Positions 1-8,496 of a stretch of DNA of 64,000 nucleotides are shown here, piece after piece. Position 1 is the first letter of the stretch, and each line of letters starts with the position of its first letter. The notes beneath the pieces are model-generated. The model had not been told where the DNA came from and made no database searches. It saw only the letters and a list, made by a program, of their open reading frames with translations. The stretch comes from UBA1738 sp045538755 (GTDB lineage Bacteria; Bacillota; Clostridia; UBA1381). Both the position numbers and the translations under genes were made by a program. The stretch lies in contig JAZQEC010000005.1 in assembly GCA_045538755.1 (NCBI GenBank), positions 62,001 to 126,000 on the forward strand. The letters are read 5' to 3'.

Positions 1-773
1 AAACTTACGTTATACTTTCACTTGGAAACAGTATTTATAATATAGACTTTAGCGACGTGATTGAAACACATATTGAAAAGCAGGCAGATATTACTATTAT
101 CTATAAAGATATGAAGGACGTTGACCAGAAAGAATTGTCACGTTATACGCTTTTAGAGGTAGACGCTGAAAAGAACATAACCGATATTGAAGTCTGCCCG
201 TATTATCCTAAGACTACATTTGCAAGTACAGATGTGTTTGTTATGGAAAGAGCACTTTTGGAAAGTATAGTTGATGAATGCTCGGCACGTGGAAATCATG
301 ATTTTATAAAGGATGCTATTGCAAAGAAGATGTCGGGACTTAGAATGTACGGCTATGAATATACAGGCTATACCGATAAAATTGACAGCATGAAGTCATA
401 TTACATCAATAATATGAAATTCCTTGAAAAGGAAATACAGGAAGAACTTTTGTACTCCAAGTCGCCTATCTATACAAAGAACCGAGACCTTCAGCCGACA
501 AAATACGGTGATGATGCACAGGTTGTAAATTCATATATTGCCGACGGTTGTGTTATTGAAGGAACTGTTATAAACAGCGTAATTTCAGGAAACGTTGTGG
601 TTAAAAAAGGTGCGGTTGTTAAAAATTGCGTCCTAATGCAGAGCGATATTATTAATGAAGATGCAAACCTTGAATATGTTGTTCTTGATAAGGAAGTCGA
701 AATTACAGCCGGAAGAAAGCTTATAGGACAGGAAAGCTATCCGCTTCCAGTTGCAAAAGGAACGGTGATTTAA
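1..773 (+). CDS. glgD: GlgD-type glucose-1-phosphate adenylyltransferase subunit, 3' part
   Basis: The reading frame is open from the first bases of the window (codons from position 3), so the 5' end lies outside. About 257 codons remain, and a GTG at 57 is internal rather than the start. The protein reads like the C-terminal part of the GlgD regulatory-type subunit of ADP-glucose pyrophosphorylase: the end of the nucleotidyltransferase domain, then a left-handed beta-helix (isoleucine/valine-rich repeats, roughly the last 90 residues, starting near ADGCVIEGTVINSVI). The family makes ADP-glucose for glycogen synthesis in the cytoplasm. glgC would be expected just upstream. A hairpin terminator follows the stop at once, so this is the last gene of its operon. 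Confidence 0.88.
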   Translation, partial: TYVILSLGNSIYNIDFSDVIETHIEKQADITIIYKDMKDVDQKELSRYTLLEVDAEKNITDIEVCPYYPKTTFASTDVFVMERALLESIVDECSARGNHDFIKDAIAKKMSGLRMYGYEYTGYTDKIDSMKSYYINNMKFLEKEIQEELLYSKSPIYTKNRDLQPTKYGDDAQVVNSYIADGCVIEGTVINSVISGNVVVKKGAVVKNCVLMQSDIINEDANLEYVVLDKEVEITAGRKLIGQESYPLPVAKGTVI

Positions 774-778
774 AAAAT

Positions 779-806
779 TGCAGGGAATATTGCCCTGCAG
801 TTTTTT
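779..806 (+). terminator. Intrinsic terminator after glgD
   Basis: A 7-bp stem (TGCAGGG/CCCTGCA) with a 7-base loop is followed by six T, five bases after the glgD stop. Confidence 0.85.
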
Positions 807-871
807 GTGTTTGAAACACCTTTAATCAGGGTATAATGATTACATAAGGGAATTAAAAGGAGCGTGAAATT

Positions 872-1204
872 ATGTCTAAAAATAGGGAAATGAGTTTTAT
901 TTCAAGAACGATTGCAGGAATTTCGCTTACACTTGTCATTCTGCTTTTTTCAGCACTGGTGCTGACGGCGTGTAATAATGACAATGCAGAATTGATTGGC
1001 GAAGCAAAAGCTGAAGAAATTGTACTTGCCGATGCGGGACTGAAACCGGAAGAAGTAAAGCGAATGATAATCAAAAGCGATTATGATGACGGTCAGCAAA
1101 TTTATGAGCTGGATTTTTACACAGAAGATACAGAGTATGAATATGATGTTGACGCAAAAAGCGGAAAAATTTTAAAATATGAAAGTGAAAAACGCAGAAT
1201 GTAA
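872..1204 (+). CDS. Small lipoprotein with PepSY-like domain
   Basis: 110 residues. The N-terminus has a basic segment, a hydrophobic stretch (about residues 12-32) and a lipobox LTAC, so signal peptidase II cleavage and lipid anchoring at Cys34 are expected. The mature part (AKAEEIVLADAGLKPEEV, then an acidic stretch ending YDVDAKSGKILKYE) resembles single PepSY domains, which in secreted proteins are thought to inhibit peptidases or act extracellularly. A good ribosome binding site (AAAAGGAG, about 858-865) precedes the ATG. It is monocistronic, with a terminator right after. The PepSY assignment is by eye. Confidence 0.75.
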   Translation: MSKNREMSFISRTIAGISLTLVILLFSALVLTACNNDNAELIGEAKAEEIVLADAGLKPEEVKRMIIKSDYDDGQQIYELDFYTEDTEYEYDVDAKSGKILKYESEKRRM

Positions 1205-1242
1205 AAACTGTGGCATATATGAGGTGTACAGTTAAGGATAGT

Positions 1243-1275
1243 AAAAGGTCGCAGTGAAATTCACTGCGACCTTTT
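1243..1275. terminator. Bidirectional terminator between convergent genes
   Basis: A perfect 15-bp stem (AAAAGGTCGCAGTGA and its complement) with a 3-base loop ends in T-tracts on both strands. It serves the lipoprotein gene on the plus strand and the zinc-ribbon membrane genes on the minus strand. Confidence 0.85.
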
Positions 1276-1296
1276 ATATTTTTGTCACTACGGGTA

Positions 1297-1614
1297 TTAG
1301 TTTTTAAGTTTATTTCCGCAATTTGGGCAGAAATCATTTGTGTTTGAAACAATATTATTACATTTCAGACACATTATCGTATTTATTAATTTTGGTTTTC
1401 TACTTTGTTTTATATAATGACACAATAAACATATAACACCCAATATAAGTAATACTATTCCAATAACAAGTATTGTTATTGAACTATCGACAGCCGACCT
1501 ATCATAATATTGGTATAATCCATATCCTTGCGAACTGGAGTCATTATAGGCAATTGCTCCTATAATTGTAGTAATTGTACCAACTATTGAAAACAGCCAT
1601 CCCGTTGTTAACAT
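1297..1614 (-). CDS. Small membrane protein with C-terminal zinc ribbon
   Basis: 105 residues. Two hydrophobic segments (about residues 5-22 and 46-68) are followed by a basic linker and a C-terminal CxxC...CxxC zinc ribbon (MCLKCNN ... FCPNCGNKLK). Such proteins are common in Clostridia and have no assigned reaction. The ribbon probably lies on the cytoplasmic side. A ribosome binding site (AAAAAGGAGTGAG) precedes the start. It is the second gene of a two-gene minus-strand operon with a similar neighbour 17 bp upstream. Confidence 0.7.
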   Translation of the reverse strand: MLTTGWLFSIVGTITTIIGAIAYNDSSSQGYGLYQYYDRSAVDSSITILVIGIVLLILGVICLLCHYIKQSRKPKLINTIMCLKCNNIVSNTNDFCPNCGNKLKN

Positions 1615-1631
1615 TGATTTCTCACTCCTTT

Positions 1632-2033
1632 TTATCTATTATTTGTTTGATTTCCGCATTTTGTACAAAAAGCAGTATTTTCTTCAAGTGCTGTTCCGCA
1701 AGCATTGCAATAAATAATTGATTTGGTTTGTGAAATATTTTTTCTTTTGTTTAGCTTTATTATATTTACTATATGCCAAGGTATAAGTATAATAATTGTT
1801 AAAAGAACCCTTATATTGTTATAAGCAAGGCAAATAATACTATAATTAATTTCACATACAAAAACCGATATCATACCAATCCAATTCAGGATTAGTATTG
1901 GTATTGCAACTTCTCTTTTAACACTGCTAATAAATTTTTTACATATAAGATGTGTAGCAATGCAAATTATTAATGAACAAACATTCCAAAAACCAATACT
2001 TACTATTGTATTTCCTACTGAAAAAATAAACAT
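1632..2033 (-). CDS. Membrane protein with C-terminal zinc ribbon
   Basis: 133 residues with three or four hydrophobic helices over about residues 1-95, then a zinc ribbon at the end (YCNACGTALEE ... FCTKCGNQ). It shares its layout, but little sequence, with the next gene at 1297-1614, with which it forms an operon. The ribosome binding site is AAAGGAGG. About 50 bp upstream lies the terminator of the small RNA at 2083-2290, transcribed in the same direction. Read-through of that terminator would place the RNA in this mRNA's leader. Function unknown. Confidence 0.7.
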   Translation of the reverse strand: MFIFSVGNTIVSIGFWNVCSLIICIATHLICKKFISSVKREVAIPILILNWIGMISVFVCEINYSIICLAYNNIRVLLTIIILIPWHIVNIIKLNKRKNISQTKSIIYCNACGTALEENTAFCTKCGNQTNNR

Positions 2034-2082
2034 TTTTATCCTCCTTTCATTATTGTATTTGTAAAACGCTTTTTTTAAAATA

Positions 2083-2290
2083 AAAAAATGCGTCTACCGA
2101 AGCAGACGCATAAAAAACGCAAACTCCGATAGTCGCGAAACCAATTTATACAGCATGAGATATACACATACACTGATAAATGGAATTTGCGTTTTTATCA
2201 AATTCAAATATCAGCATATGCAAAGATAAGTATATTATCCCAAAAGAAAATATACCCCAACACTGTATAACATATTAAATTGGTTTCGCA
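2083..2290 (-). ncRNA. Candidate structured small RNA, copy 1 (about 205 nt)
   Basis: No ORF fits here, but the minus strand has a full transcription unit: promoter at 2297-2325, body, and an intrinsic terminator (7-bp stem TGCGTCT/AGACGCA at 2090-2110 followed by T7). The 5' end (2263-2289) pairs with 2135-2153 over about 19 bp, closing the molecule. Inside, a GATAAA/TTTATC hairpin presents a loop (2182-2193) that pairs over 12 bp, one of them G-U, with the segment just before the terminator (2116-2127), giving a pseudoknot. The locus at 8497-8692 has the same arrangement with different stem sequences. It could instead be a regulatory leader of the gene at 1632-2033, but copy 2 has no downstream gene, which favours an independent RNA. 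Family not identified. Confidence 0.7.
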
Positions 2291-2296
2291 TTTATT

Positions 2297-2325
2297 ATTA
2301 TACTGCGATTTTTATGTTTTATCAA
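2297..2325 (-). promoter_or_regulatory. SigA-type promoter of small RNA copy 1
   Basis: On the minus strand TTGATA (2325-2320) and a perfect TATAAT (2302-2297) are separated by 17 bp. Transcription should start near 2290. Confidence 0.75.
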
Positions 2326-2340
2326 TAGTTTTGATGAAAT

Positions 2341-2774
2341 TTGTTAGGTTTTCAATAAAAATCTTGTCCGGTACTCTAACAAGCAGGGAAGATGTATCGC
2401 ATTTTCCAAATATTTAGGATATCCTAAGACCTTATAAAACGGGCGATTCGTGAATCGCCCCTACGAGAAAAGGCAGAAGCGAAAAAATCGTTTCTGCCTT
2501 TTTGATTACTGTCCTTAAGAGTACGTCTCTTAATTGCCACAGTTTTTTAGTAGCTTGGGTAGTATCAATAATTTGCTTAAATGATATGTTTATAACATCA
2601 ATTCTCGTGCGTTTTTTCTGCTTTTAAAAAATCTCAAGCTTTTCAAGTAAAGAATATTCAATTTTGACAGAAAATTTTTCCCTTGCTTTTCCTGATACTC
2701 TCTTTTGAGACTTTAAATAACGTTTTCATTCGTATGTATGTACCTCTTATCAATAAAAATCTTATACTCATCGA
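2341..2774. other. Intergenic stretch with a palindromic repeat and an orphan terminator
   Basis: No gene was found. It contains the palindrome GGGCGATTCGTGAATCGCCC (2441-2460) followed by CTACG, of the short dispersed-repeat type I recall from clostridial genomes. Next comes a hairpin with a T5 tail (2468-2503: GGCAGAA stem) that works as a plus-strand intrinsic terminator although no plus-strand gene ends here. The remainder is AT-rich without recognisable signals. Confidence 0.5.
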
Positions 2775-2800
2775 ACAAAACCTTTCAAAAATCATATTAT
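2775..2800 (+). promoter_or_regulatory. Sigma-K-like promoter of dpaA
   Basis: AC (2775-2776), a 16-bp spacer and CATATTAT (2793-2800) fit the mother-cell sigma-K pattern AC-N16-CATAnnnTA. It lies about 25 bp upstream of a strong ribosome binding site (AAAGGAGG). In Bacillus subtilis the homologous spoVF operon is sigma-K controlled, which agrees. Confidence 0.6.
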
Positions 2801-2822
2801 GGTAGAAAGGAGGTAAGAAGCG

Positions 2823-3665
2823 ATGAAAAAAACTATCTTTGTTATTGGCGGCGATATGCGGCAGATAACGGTTGCCGAGGCTTTTTGTGAGGAGGGGTAT
2901 GAGGTTTTGACCTGCGGACTTTCCGATGATGACCAAAGTATGAAAGGCATTGAAAAAGCCGACATAGTCATTTTTCCTGTTCCTGTCAGCTATGACAATG
3001 TTTATATAAATGCTCCGCTTTCGAAAAAGCGGCTTGTTATTTCGGAAGTGCTTGATGTTTTATCAGCGGACTGCTTTGTTCTGGGTGCGTGCATCTCGAA
3101 GCAGGTAGAAAAAATGCTGGTAGACAGACGTCTTAAATACTGTGACTATTTTATGCGTGAAGAGCTTATCGTTAAAAATGCAATTCCAACAGCAGAGGGT
3201 GCGATTGAAATTGCTTTGTCCGAAATGCCAATTACACTTTTTGGGAGCAGAGCTCTTGTTTTAGGGTACGGCAGAGTCGGAAAGGTTATGGCATCACGCC
3301 TTGCGGCGATGGGTGCAAGGGTTACTGTTTCGGCACGAAAGTGTGCCGATTTTGCGTGGATTGAGGAAAACTGTCACAAATATATACATACAAATGACTT
3401 AATTTCTGCTGCCCACAACTTTGACCTTATAGTGAATACAATTCCTGCCGTGGTTTTAACCGAAGACGTTTTAGAAAAAGTACGTGCAGATTCGCTGATT
3501 ATAGATCTTGCTTCAAAACCGGGCGGTGTGGATTTTAATATTGCGAAAAAGCTTGGCAAAAACGTTATTTGGGCATTGTCGCTTCCGGGAAAATCAGCAC
3601 CTATAACCTCCGGTAAAATTATCAAGGAAACAATTATGAACATTCTTGCAGAAACGGGGGTGTAG
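2823..3665 (+). CDS. dpaA: Dipicolinate synthase subunit A
   Basis: 280 residues, the usual length for DpaA (SpoVFA). Together with DpaB it makes dipicolinic acid from a lysine-pathway intermediate in the mother cell; the product is loaded into the spore core. Visible are an N-terminal domain and a central Rossmann NAD(P)-binding motif (VLGYGRVGKVMASRLAAMGA, residues about 142-161) followed by LIVNTIPAVVL and LIDLASKPGGVDF, all typical of the family. The ATG is preceded by AAAGGAGG. The next gene begins 3 bp after its stop. Expression is probably late in sporulation, from the sigma-K-like promoter upstream. Confidence 0.93.
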   Translation: MKKTIFVIGGDMRQITVAEAFCEEGYEVLTCGLSDDDQSMKGIEKADIVIFPVPVSYDNVYINAPLSKKRLVISEVLDVLSADCFVLGACISKQVEKMLVDRRLKYCDYFMREELIVKNAIPTAEGAIEIALSEMPITLFGSRALVLGYGRVGKVMASRLAAMGARVTVSARKCADFAWIEENCHKYIHTNDLISAAHNFDLIVNTIPAVVLTEDVLEKVRADSLIIDLASKPGGVDFNIAKKLGKNVIWALSLPGKSAPITSGKIIKETIMNILAETGV

Positions 3666-3668
3666 AAT

Positions 3669-4247
3669 GTGGATTTAAAAGGAAAAACTGTGGGATTTGC
3701 CATGACCGGCTCTTTTTGTACCTTTTCAAAGGTTTTAAAAGAACTTGAATTGCTGGCAGGGACGGGCGCTGAAATAATCCCTATTATGAGCGAAATGGCA
3801 TATAATACCGATACGAGATTCGGCTCGTGTGAGGATTTTCGCAACCGTATGGAGATGATAAGCGGCAATTCTGTAATTAAGTCAATCAAAGAGGCAGAAC
3901 CAATAGGTCCGAAAAGCTATCTTGATTTGCTTATTGTTGCGCCATGCACCGGAAATACCTTGGCAAAAATGGCATCGGGAGTAACAGACAGCTGTGTAAC
4001 TATGGCAGCGAAGGCTCATCTTCGAAATCAAAAGCCTGTACTTATAGCGGTTTCTACCAATGACGGACTTGGAAATGCAGCAAAAAATATAGGGATTCTT
4101 TTAAATAACAAGAGCATATATTTTGTTCCGTTCGGTCAGGACGACTGCGAAAAAAAGCCAAATTCGCTTGTCGCCGATATGACTAAAATCGTGCCGGCTG
4201 CCGAAGCGGCGCTTTCCGGAAAACAACTCCAGCCAATATTGTGCTGA
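3669..4247 (+). CDS. dpaB: Dipicolinate synthase subunit B
   Basis: 192 residues. A flavoprotein-family fold is recognisable: GKTVGFAMTGSFCTFSKV at the N-terminus, then LDLLIVAPCTGNTLAKMASGVTDS and KPVLIAVSTNDGLG. This is the SpoVFB signature. The start is GTG at 3669, three bases after the dpaA stop, with GGGGGTG as its ribosome binding site inside the end of dpaA, which suggests translational coupling. A terminator follows 22 bp after the stop, so the operon is only dpaA-dpaB. Confidence 0.93.
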   Translation: MDLKGKTVGFAMTGSFCTFSKVLKELELLAGTGAEIIPIMSEMAYNTDTRFGSCEDFRNRMEMISGNSVIKSIKEAEPIGPKSYLDLLIVAPCTGNTLAKMASGVTDSCVTMAAKAHLRNQKPVLIAVSTNDGLGNAAKNIGILLNNKSIYFVPFGQDDCEKKPNSLVADMTKIVPAAEAALSGKQLQPILC

Positions 4248-4269
4248 TTATATATATCTGCCAAAGATG

Positions 4270-4299
4270 AAAAAGGACTGCTATGGTGCAGTCCTTTTT
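4270..4299 (+). terminator. Intrinsic terminator after dpaB
   Basis: A 12-bp stem (AAAAAGGACTGC and its complement) ends in a T5 tract. Confidence 0.88.
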
Positions 4300-4446
4300 G
4301 TGTGCCGATAGATGCTGCACCTAATCTTTTTAGAAAAATTTAGAAAAAAGTATAGTAATTTTTATGGATTTGTGATATACTGTAAAATAAGGTGTATAAT
4401 TAGGAAAAATATATGCTATTGCAAATTGACTATATGAGGTGAAAAG

Positions 4447-7209
4447 ATGGGACTTTTTGATAAAGTTTTCGGGACATATTCAGAACGTGAACTTAAACGC
4501 ATTAAGCCGATTGCGGACAAGGTTATGGCTCTTGAAAGTGAAATGGAAGCACTGTCAGACAGTGAACTTAAAGCCAAAACCACTGAATTTAAAGAACGAA
4601 TTGCCGCCGGTGAGGATTTAGATAATATCCTTCCTGAAGCTTTTGCAGTTATGCGTGAGGCTTCGTGGCGAGTTCTCGGAATGAAGCATTTTTATGTGCA
4701 GATTATCGGCGGAATTATTCTGCATCAGGGCAGAATTGCCGAAATGAAAACAGGTGAAGGTAAAACCTTGGTTTCTACGCTTCCGGCATATTTGAATGCG
4801 TTAACAGGCAAGGGTGTACATATCGTTACTGTTAACGATTACCTTGCAAAACGAGATTCTGAGTGGATGGGAAAGGTCTATAAGTTTTTGGGCGTTTCTG
4901 TCGGACTTATTATTCATGACCTTGATAATAGCCAGAGAAAAGCGGCTTATGCAGCAGATATAACTTACGGCACAAACAACGAAATGGGCTTTGACTATTT
5001 GCGTGATAATATGGTGACCTATAAAGAACAGCAGGTACAAAGAGGTCATAATTATGCCGTTGTCGATGAAGTTGACTCGATTTTGATTGACGAAGCAAGA
5101 ACGCCGCTTATCATTTCAGGTATGGGCGAGACTGCAAACGATCTTTACAAAACTGCAGATAAATTTGTAAAAGGACTTTCAAAGCAGGTTGTAACAGAAG
5201 AAGATACAAAGGTATTGAATGATGATGTAGATTGCGATTATATCGTTGATGAAAAAGCGAAAACTGCTACACTTACTAAAAGAGGCATCCAAAAGGCAGA
5301 ACAGTATTTTGGTATTGAAAACCTTGCAGACCCTGACAATATGAAAATCCAGCATCACGTCAATCAGGCACTTCATGCAAACGGCGTTATGCACCGTGAC
5401 CAGCAATATGTTGTACAAAACGGTGAAGTTATGATTGTAGACGAGTTTACAGGCAGAATTATGCCGGGCAGACGTTATTCGGACGGACTTCATCAGGCAA
5501 TTGAAGCAAAGGAAGGCGTTAATGTTGAAAACGAGTCAAAGACTCTTGCAACAATCACTTTCCAGAATTACTTTAGACTTTATAAAAAGCTCTCAGGTAT
5601 GACAGGTACTGCGCTTACCGAGGAAGAGGAATTCCAGAAAACCTACCGTCTTGACTGTGTTGAAGTGCCGACAAATAAGCCGGTAGCAAGAATTGACGAG
5701 CATGACAGCGTTTACCGCAGTGAAAAAGGTAAATATATGGCTGTTATCCGCAAAATCAAGGAATGTAACGAAAAAGGACAGCCTGTACTTGTGGGTACAG
5801 TAAACGTTGATAAGTCGGAGATTTTATCTGCGCTTTTAAAACGTGAAGGCATTAGGCATGAGGTTTTGAATGCGAAATACCATGCAAAAGAAGCCGAAAT
5901 CGTAGCACAGGCAGGTAAAAAAGGCGCAGTTACAATCGCTACAAATATGGCAGGCCGTGGTACCGACATTATTCTGGGCGGTAACGCAGAATATATGGCA
6001 AAACACGAGCTTAAAAAGCGCCTGATTGCAAAAAAAGCTGATGATGAGGATATGACCGATGATATGATTGATATGCTCATGACAGAGGCGACAGGATTTG
6101 CCGAAACAGATGATGAAAAAATCATAGAGGCAAGAAGACTCTTTAGAGAACTTAATGAAAAGTTCAAGGAAGAAATCCGTGAAGAACAGGAAGAAGTTAA
6201 AAATGCGGGCGGACTCTTTATAATTGGTACTGAAAGACATGAATCACGACGTATTGATAATCAGCTTCGTGGCCGTGCAGGACGTCAGGGAGACCCTGGA
6301 CAGTCCAAGTTCTACCTGTCTTTGGAAGATGACCTTATGCGAATTTTCGGCTCGGACAGAGTTAAGGGTATGGTTGAAACTCTTGGTATTGAAGAAGACG
6401 AACCGATTGAAGCAAAAATCCTGAACAAATCAATTGAAAATGCGCAGAAGAATCTGGAAAGCAGACATTTTGATTCCCGTCAGCACGTCCTTCAATATGA
6501 CGAGGTTATGAACGAGCAGAGAAAGATTATCTATGCGCAACGTCAAATGGTGTTAGATGGCGAGGATATTTCGGGCACAATTAAGAATATGATTGAGTCA
6601 GTTATCGATACAGCTCTTGACGATTTTATAGGAATTACCGATATTCCGGAAAACTGGAACTTAAAGGCGCTGGTTGACTTTGCGAATCAAATTTTATTCG
6701 CACAAGGCGAATTTGAGATTGGAAAAGATGAGCTTGAAACTATAACCAAGGAAGAAGTCAAGGAAAGACTTTTGGCTATCGGCGAAAAGAGATATAACGA
6801 ACAGTGCGAGCTCTTTGGCGAGAATATGCGTGAGGTTGAACGTGTTATGATGCTCCGTGTAGTTGATACACTTTGGATGGACCATCTGGATGAAATGGAA
6901 CACGTTAAACGTGAAATCGGACTTCGTGCGTATGGCCAGCACGATCCTGTAATTGAGTACAGAAATGTGGGAAGCGAGCTTTATGACGGAATGCTTGAGG
7001 CTATCAAGCGCGACACTGTAAGATATGTGCTTGCTGTAAAGCCGCGTCCGACAGAACAAATCAGGAGAGTTCAGGTTGCAAAGCCGCTTGATACAGGCGG
7101 AGACGGCACACTTGCCAAGAAACCTGTGTCTGCCAAGAAAACACCGGGCAGAAACGATCCTTGCCCTTGCGGTTCGGGTAAAAAATATAAGCATTGCTGC
7201 GGAAGATAA
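4447..7209 (+). CDS. secA: Preprotein translocase ATPase SecA
   Basis: 920 residues, full length. This is the motor that drives preproteins through SecYEG. Visible in order: Q-motif region, Walker A (MKTGEGKTL, near residue 100), the DEVDSILIDEARTPLIISG DEAD-box region (about residue 206), the preprotein cross-linking domain, helicase motifs AGRGTDIILGGN and GRAGRQGDPGQSKFYLS, the scaffold domain, and a C-terminal zinc SEC-C motif (RNDPCPCGSGKKYKHCCG). The ATG follows TGAGGTG. An insertion of acidic residues (DDEDMTDDMIDML, about residue 540) lies in the second nucleotide-binding domain. A second, overlapping short frame at the start is a shadow. Confidence 0.98.
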   Translation: MGLFDKVFGTYSERELKRIKPIADKVMALESEMEALSDSELKAKTTEFKERIAAGEDLDNILPEAFAVMREASWRVLGMKHFYVQIIGGIILHQGRIAEMKTGEGKTLVSTLPAYLNALTGKGVHIVTVNDYLAKRDSEWMGKVYKFLGVSVGLIIHDLDNSQRKAAYAADITYGTNNEMGFDYLRDNMVTYKEQQVQRGHNYAVVDEVDSILIDEARTPLIISGMGETANDLYKTADKFVKGLSKQVVTEEDTKVLNDDVDCDYIVDEKAKTATLTKRGIQKAEQYFGIENLADPDNMKIQHHVNQALHANGVMHRDQQYVVQNGEVMIVDEFTGRIMPGRRYSDGLHQAIEAKEGVNVENESKTLATITFQNYFRLYKKLSGMTGTALTEEEEFQKTYRLDCVEVPTNKPVARIDEHDSVYRSEKGKYMAVIRKIKECNEKGQPVLVGTVNVDKSEILSALLKREGIRHEVLNAKYHAKEAEIVAQAGKKGAVTIATNMAGRGTDIILGGNAEYMAKHELKKRLIAKKADDEDMTDDMIDMLMTEATGFAETDDEKIIEARRLFRELNEKFKEEIREEQEEVKNAGGLFIIGTERHESRRIDNQLRGRAGRQGDPGQSKFYLSLEDDLMRIFGSDRVKGMVETLGIEEDEPIEAKILNKSIENAQKNLESRHFDSRQHVLQYDEVMNEQRKIIYAQRQMVLDGEDISGTIKNMIESVIDTALDDFIGITDIPENWNLKALVDFANQILFAQGEFEIGKDELETITKEEVKERLLAIGEKRYNEQCELFGENMREVERVMMLRVVDTLWMDHLDEMEHVKREIGLRAYGQHDPVIEYRNVGSELYDGMLEAIKRDTVRYVLAVKPRPTEQIRRVQVAKPLDTGGDGTLAKKPVSAKKTPGRNDPCPCGSGKKYKHCCGR

Positions 7210-7221
7210 TCAAATCAGGCA

Positions 7222-7250
7222 GGGCGGATAAAATAATCCGCCCGTCTTTT
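7222..7250 (+). terminator. Hairpin between secA and prfB
   Basis: GGGCGGAT/ATCCGCCC stem with a 6-base loop, followed by GTCTTTT. The T-tract is weak, so some read-through into prfB is possible. Confidence 0.6.
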
Positions 7251-7284
7251 GGGTAAACCCTTTATTAAAGAAAGGACTGAAAAA

Positions 7285-8406
7285 ATGTTAGAGTACGAAC
7301 AGTATAAACTTGAGCTTTTGGGGCTTGAAAACAGTATAAATGAGCTTGAATCCTCGCTTGATATTGCAGGAACTTTAGAAAAAATTGCAGAGCTGGAAAA
7401 ACAGGCATCTGCACAGGAATTTTGGGACGATATGGAGAATTCTCAAAAAGTTTTGCAGAAAACAAAGCAGTTTAAAGATAAGGTTGCAGCTTACGAAAGC
7501 CTCAAAACCTCATGGGAAGACGCAATCGTTTTGATTGACCTTGCAAACGAAGAAAATGACGAATCCATGATGGAGGAAATCGCAAAAGCAGTTTCCGATG
7601 TCAAGGAGACTCTTGAAAAAATGACTCTTGAAACACTTTTGTCAGGAAATTATGACAGATGTGACGCAATTATGACATTCCATGCAGGAGCCGGCGGAAC
7701 CGAGGCGCAGGACTGGGCAGAAATGTTGCTTAGAATGTATCAAATGTATGCCCAGAAAAACGGCTATACAACTGAAACAATCGACTTATTGCCGGGCGAT
7801 GATGCGGGAATTAAGAGTGCAACGATTTCAATAAGCGGAATAAACGCTTACGGCTATTTAAAGGCAGAAAAAGGTGTTCACCGTCTGGTTAGAATTTCGC
7901 CTTTTGATGCATCGGGAAGACGCCATACTTCTTTTGCTTCGATTGAAGTTATGCCGGAAATAGACGATGAAATAGAAATAAATATTAAACCTGAAGACTT
8001 GAAAATTGATACTTACCGTTCATCAGGTGCAGGCGGTCAGCACATAAATAAGACCGACTCTGCGGTAAGAATTACACATATCCCGACGGGTATAGTTGTT
8101 GCCTGCCAGACACAGCGTTCACAGCATCAGAATAAGGATTATGCTATGAAGATGCTGAAATCTAAGCTTGCCGAGATTGCAGAGCAGCAACAAAAGGAAA
8201 AGATTGAAGACATAAAGGGTGTTCAGAAGGAAATCGCATGGGGAAGTCAGATTCGCTCGTATGTTTTCCACCCGTATAACCTTGTAAAAGACCACAGAAC
8301 AGGCTTTGAAATGGGTAATATCGGTGCCGTTATGGACGGTGATTTGGGCGGTTTTATAAACGCATACTTAAAAGCGGCAAGCCTTGGAAAGCTTGAAAAT
8401 AATTAA
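7285..8406 (+). CDS. prfB: Peptide chain release factor 2
   Basis: 373 residues from the ATG at 7285, which has AAAGGACTG upstream. An in-frame TTG at 7249 would add 12 residues but lies inside the hairpin tail. RF2 recognises UGA and UAA stops. The peptidyl-tRNA hydrolysis motif GGQ is present (SSGAGGQHINKTDSAVRITH, near residue 250), as is HTSFASIEV. In most bacteria prfB needs a +1 frameshift at an in-frame UGA near codon 25. Here the frame is continuous: the corresponding place reads SSLDIAGT (CTT GAT), so the autoregulatory site is absent. A terminator overlaps the stop codon. Confidence 0.96.
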   Translation: MLEYEQYKLELLGLENSINELESSLDIAGTLEKIAELEKQASAQEFWDDMENSQKVLQKTKQFKDKVAAYESLKTSWEDAIVLIDLANEENDESMMEEIAKAVSDVKETLEKMTLETLLSGNYDRCDAIMTFHAGAGGTEAQDWAEMLLRMYQMYAQKNGYTTETIDLLPGDDAGIKSATISISGINAYGYLKAEKGVHRLVRISPFDASGRRHTSFASIEVMPEIDDEIEINIKPEDLKIDTYRSSGAGGQHINKTDSAVRITHIPTGIVVACQTQRSQHQNKDYAMKMLKSKLAEIAEQQQKEKIEDIKGVQKEIAWGSQIRSYVFHPYNLVKDHRTGFEMGNIGAVMDGDLGGFINAYLKAASLGKLENN

Positions 8407-8438
8407 AAGAGACTGTTTCTTTTGAAACAGTCTCTTTT
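8405..8438 (+). terminator. Intrinsic terminator after prfB
   Basis: A 15-bp stem (AAAAGAGACTGTTTC and its complement) with a TTTT loop ends in a T4 tract. Nearly the same hairpin recurs at 8857-8896. Confidence 0.85.
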
Positions 8439-8496
8439 AGTAAAACGTATTTTGGAAGCCCCTGACAGGGACCTGATGGAATGGAGCCTGCATTCA

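Noticed and set aside
2083..2290. 6S RNA
   Set aside because: The length fits, but both copies have a 12-bp pseudoknot to the segment before the terminator and several internal hairpins, not the single long hairpin with one central bubble.
2083..2290. Riboswitch controlling the gene at 1632-2033
   Set aside because: Position would allow it, but the paralogous copy at 8497-8692 has no downstream gene on its strand.
3374..3889. Long minus-strand frame opposite dpaA and dpaB
   Set aside because: It lies across two well-identified genes, has no ribosome binding site and its product is low-complexity hydrophobic.
5712..6240. Minus-strand frames opposite secA
   Set aside because: Antisense shadows of a full-length, unmistakable secA.
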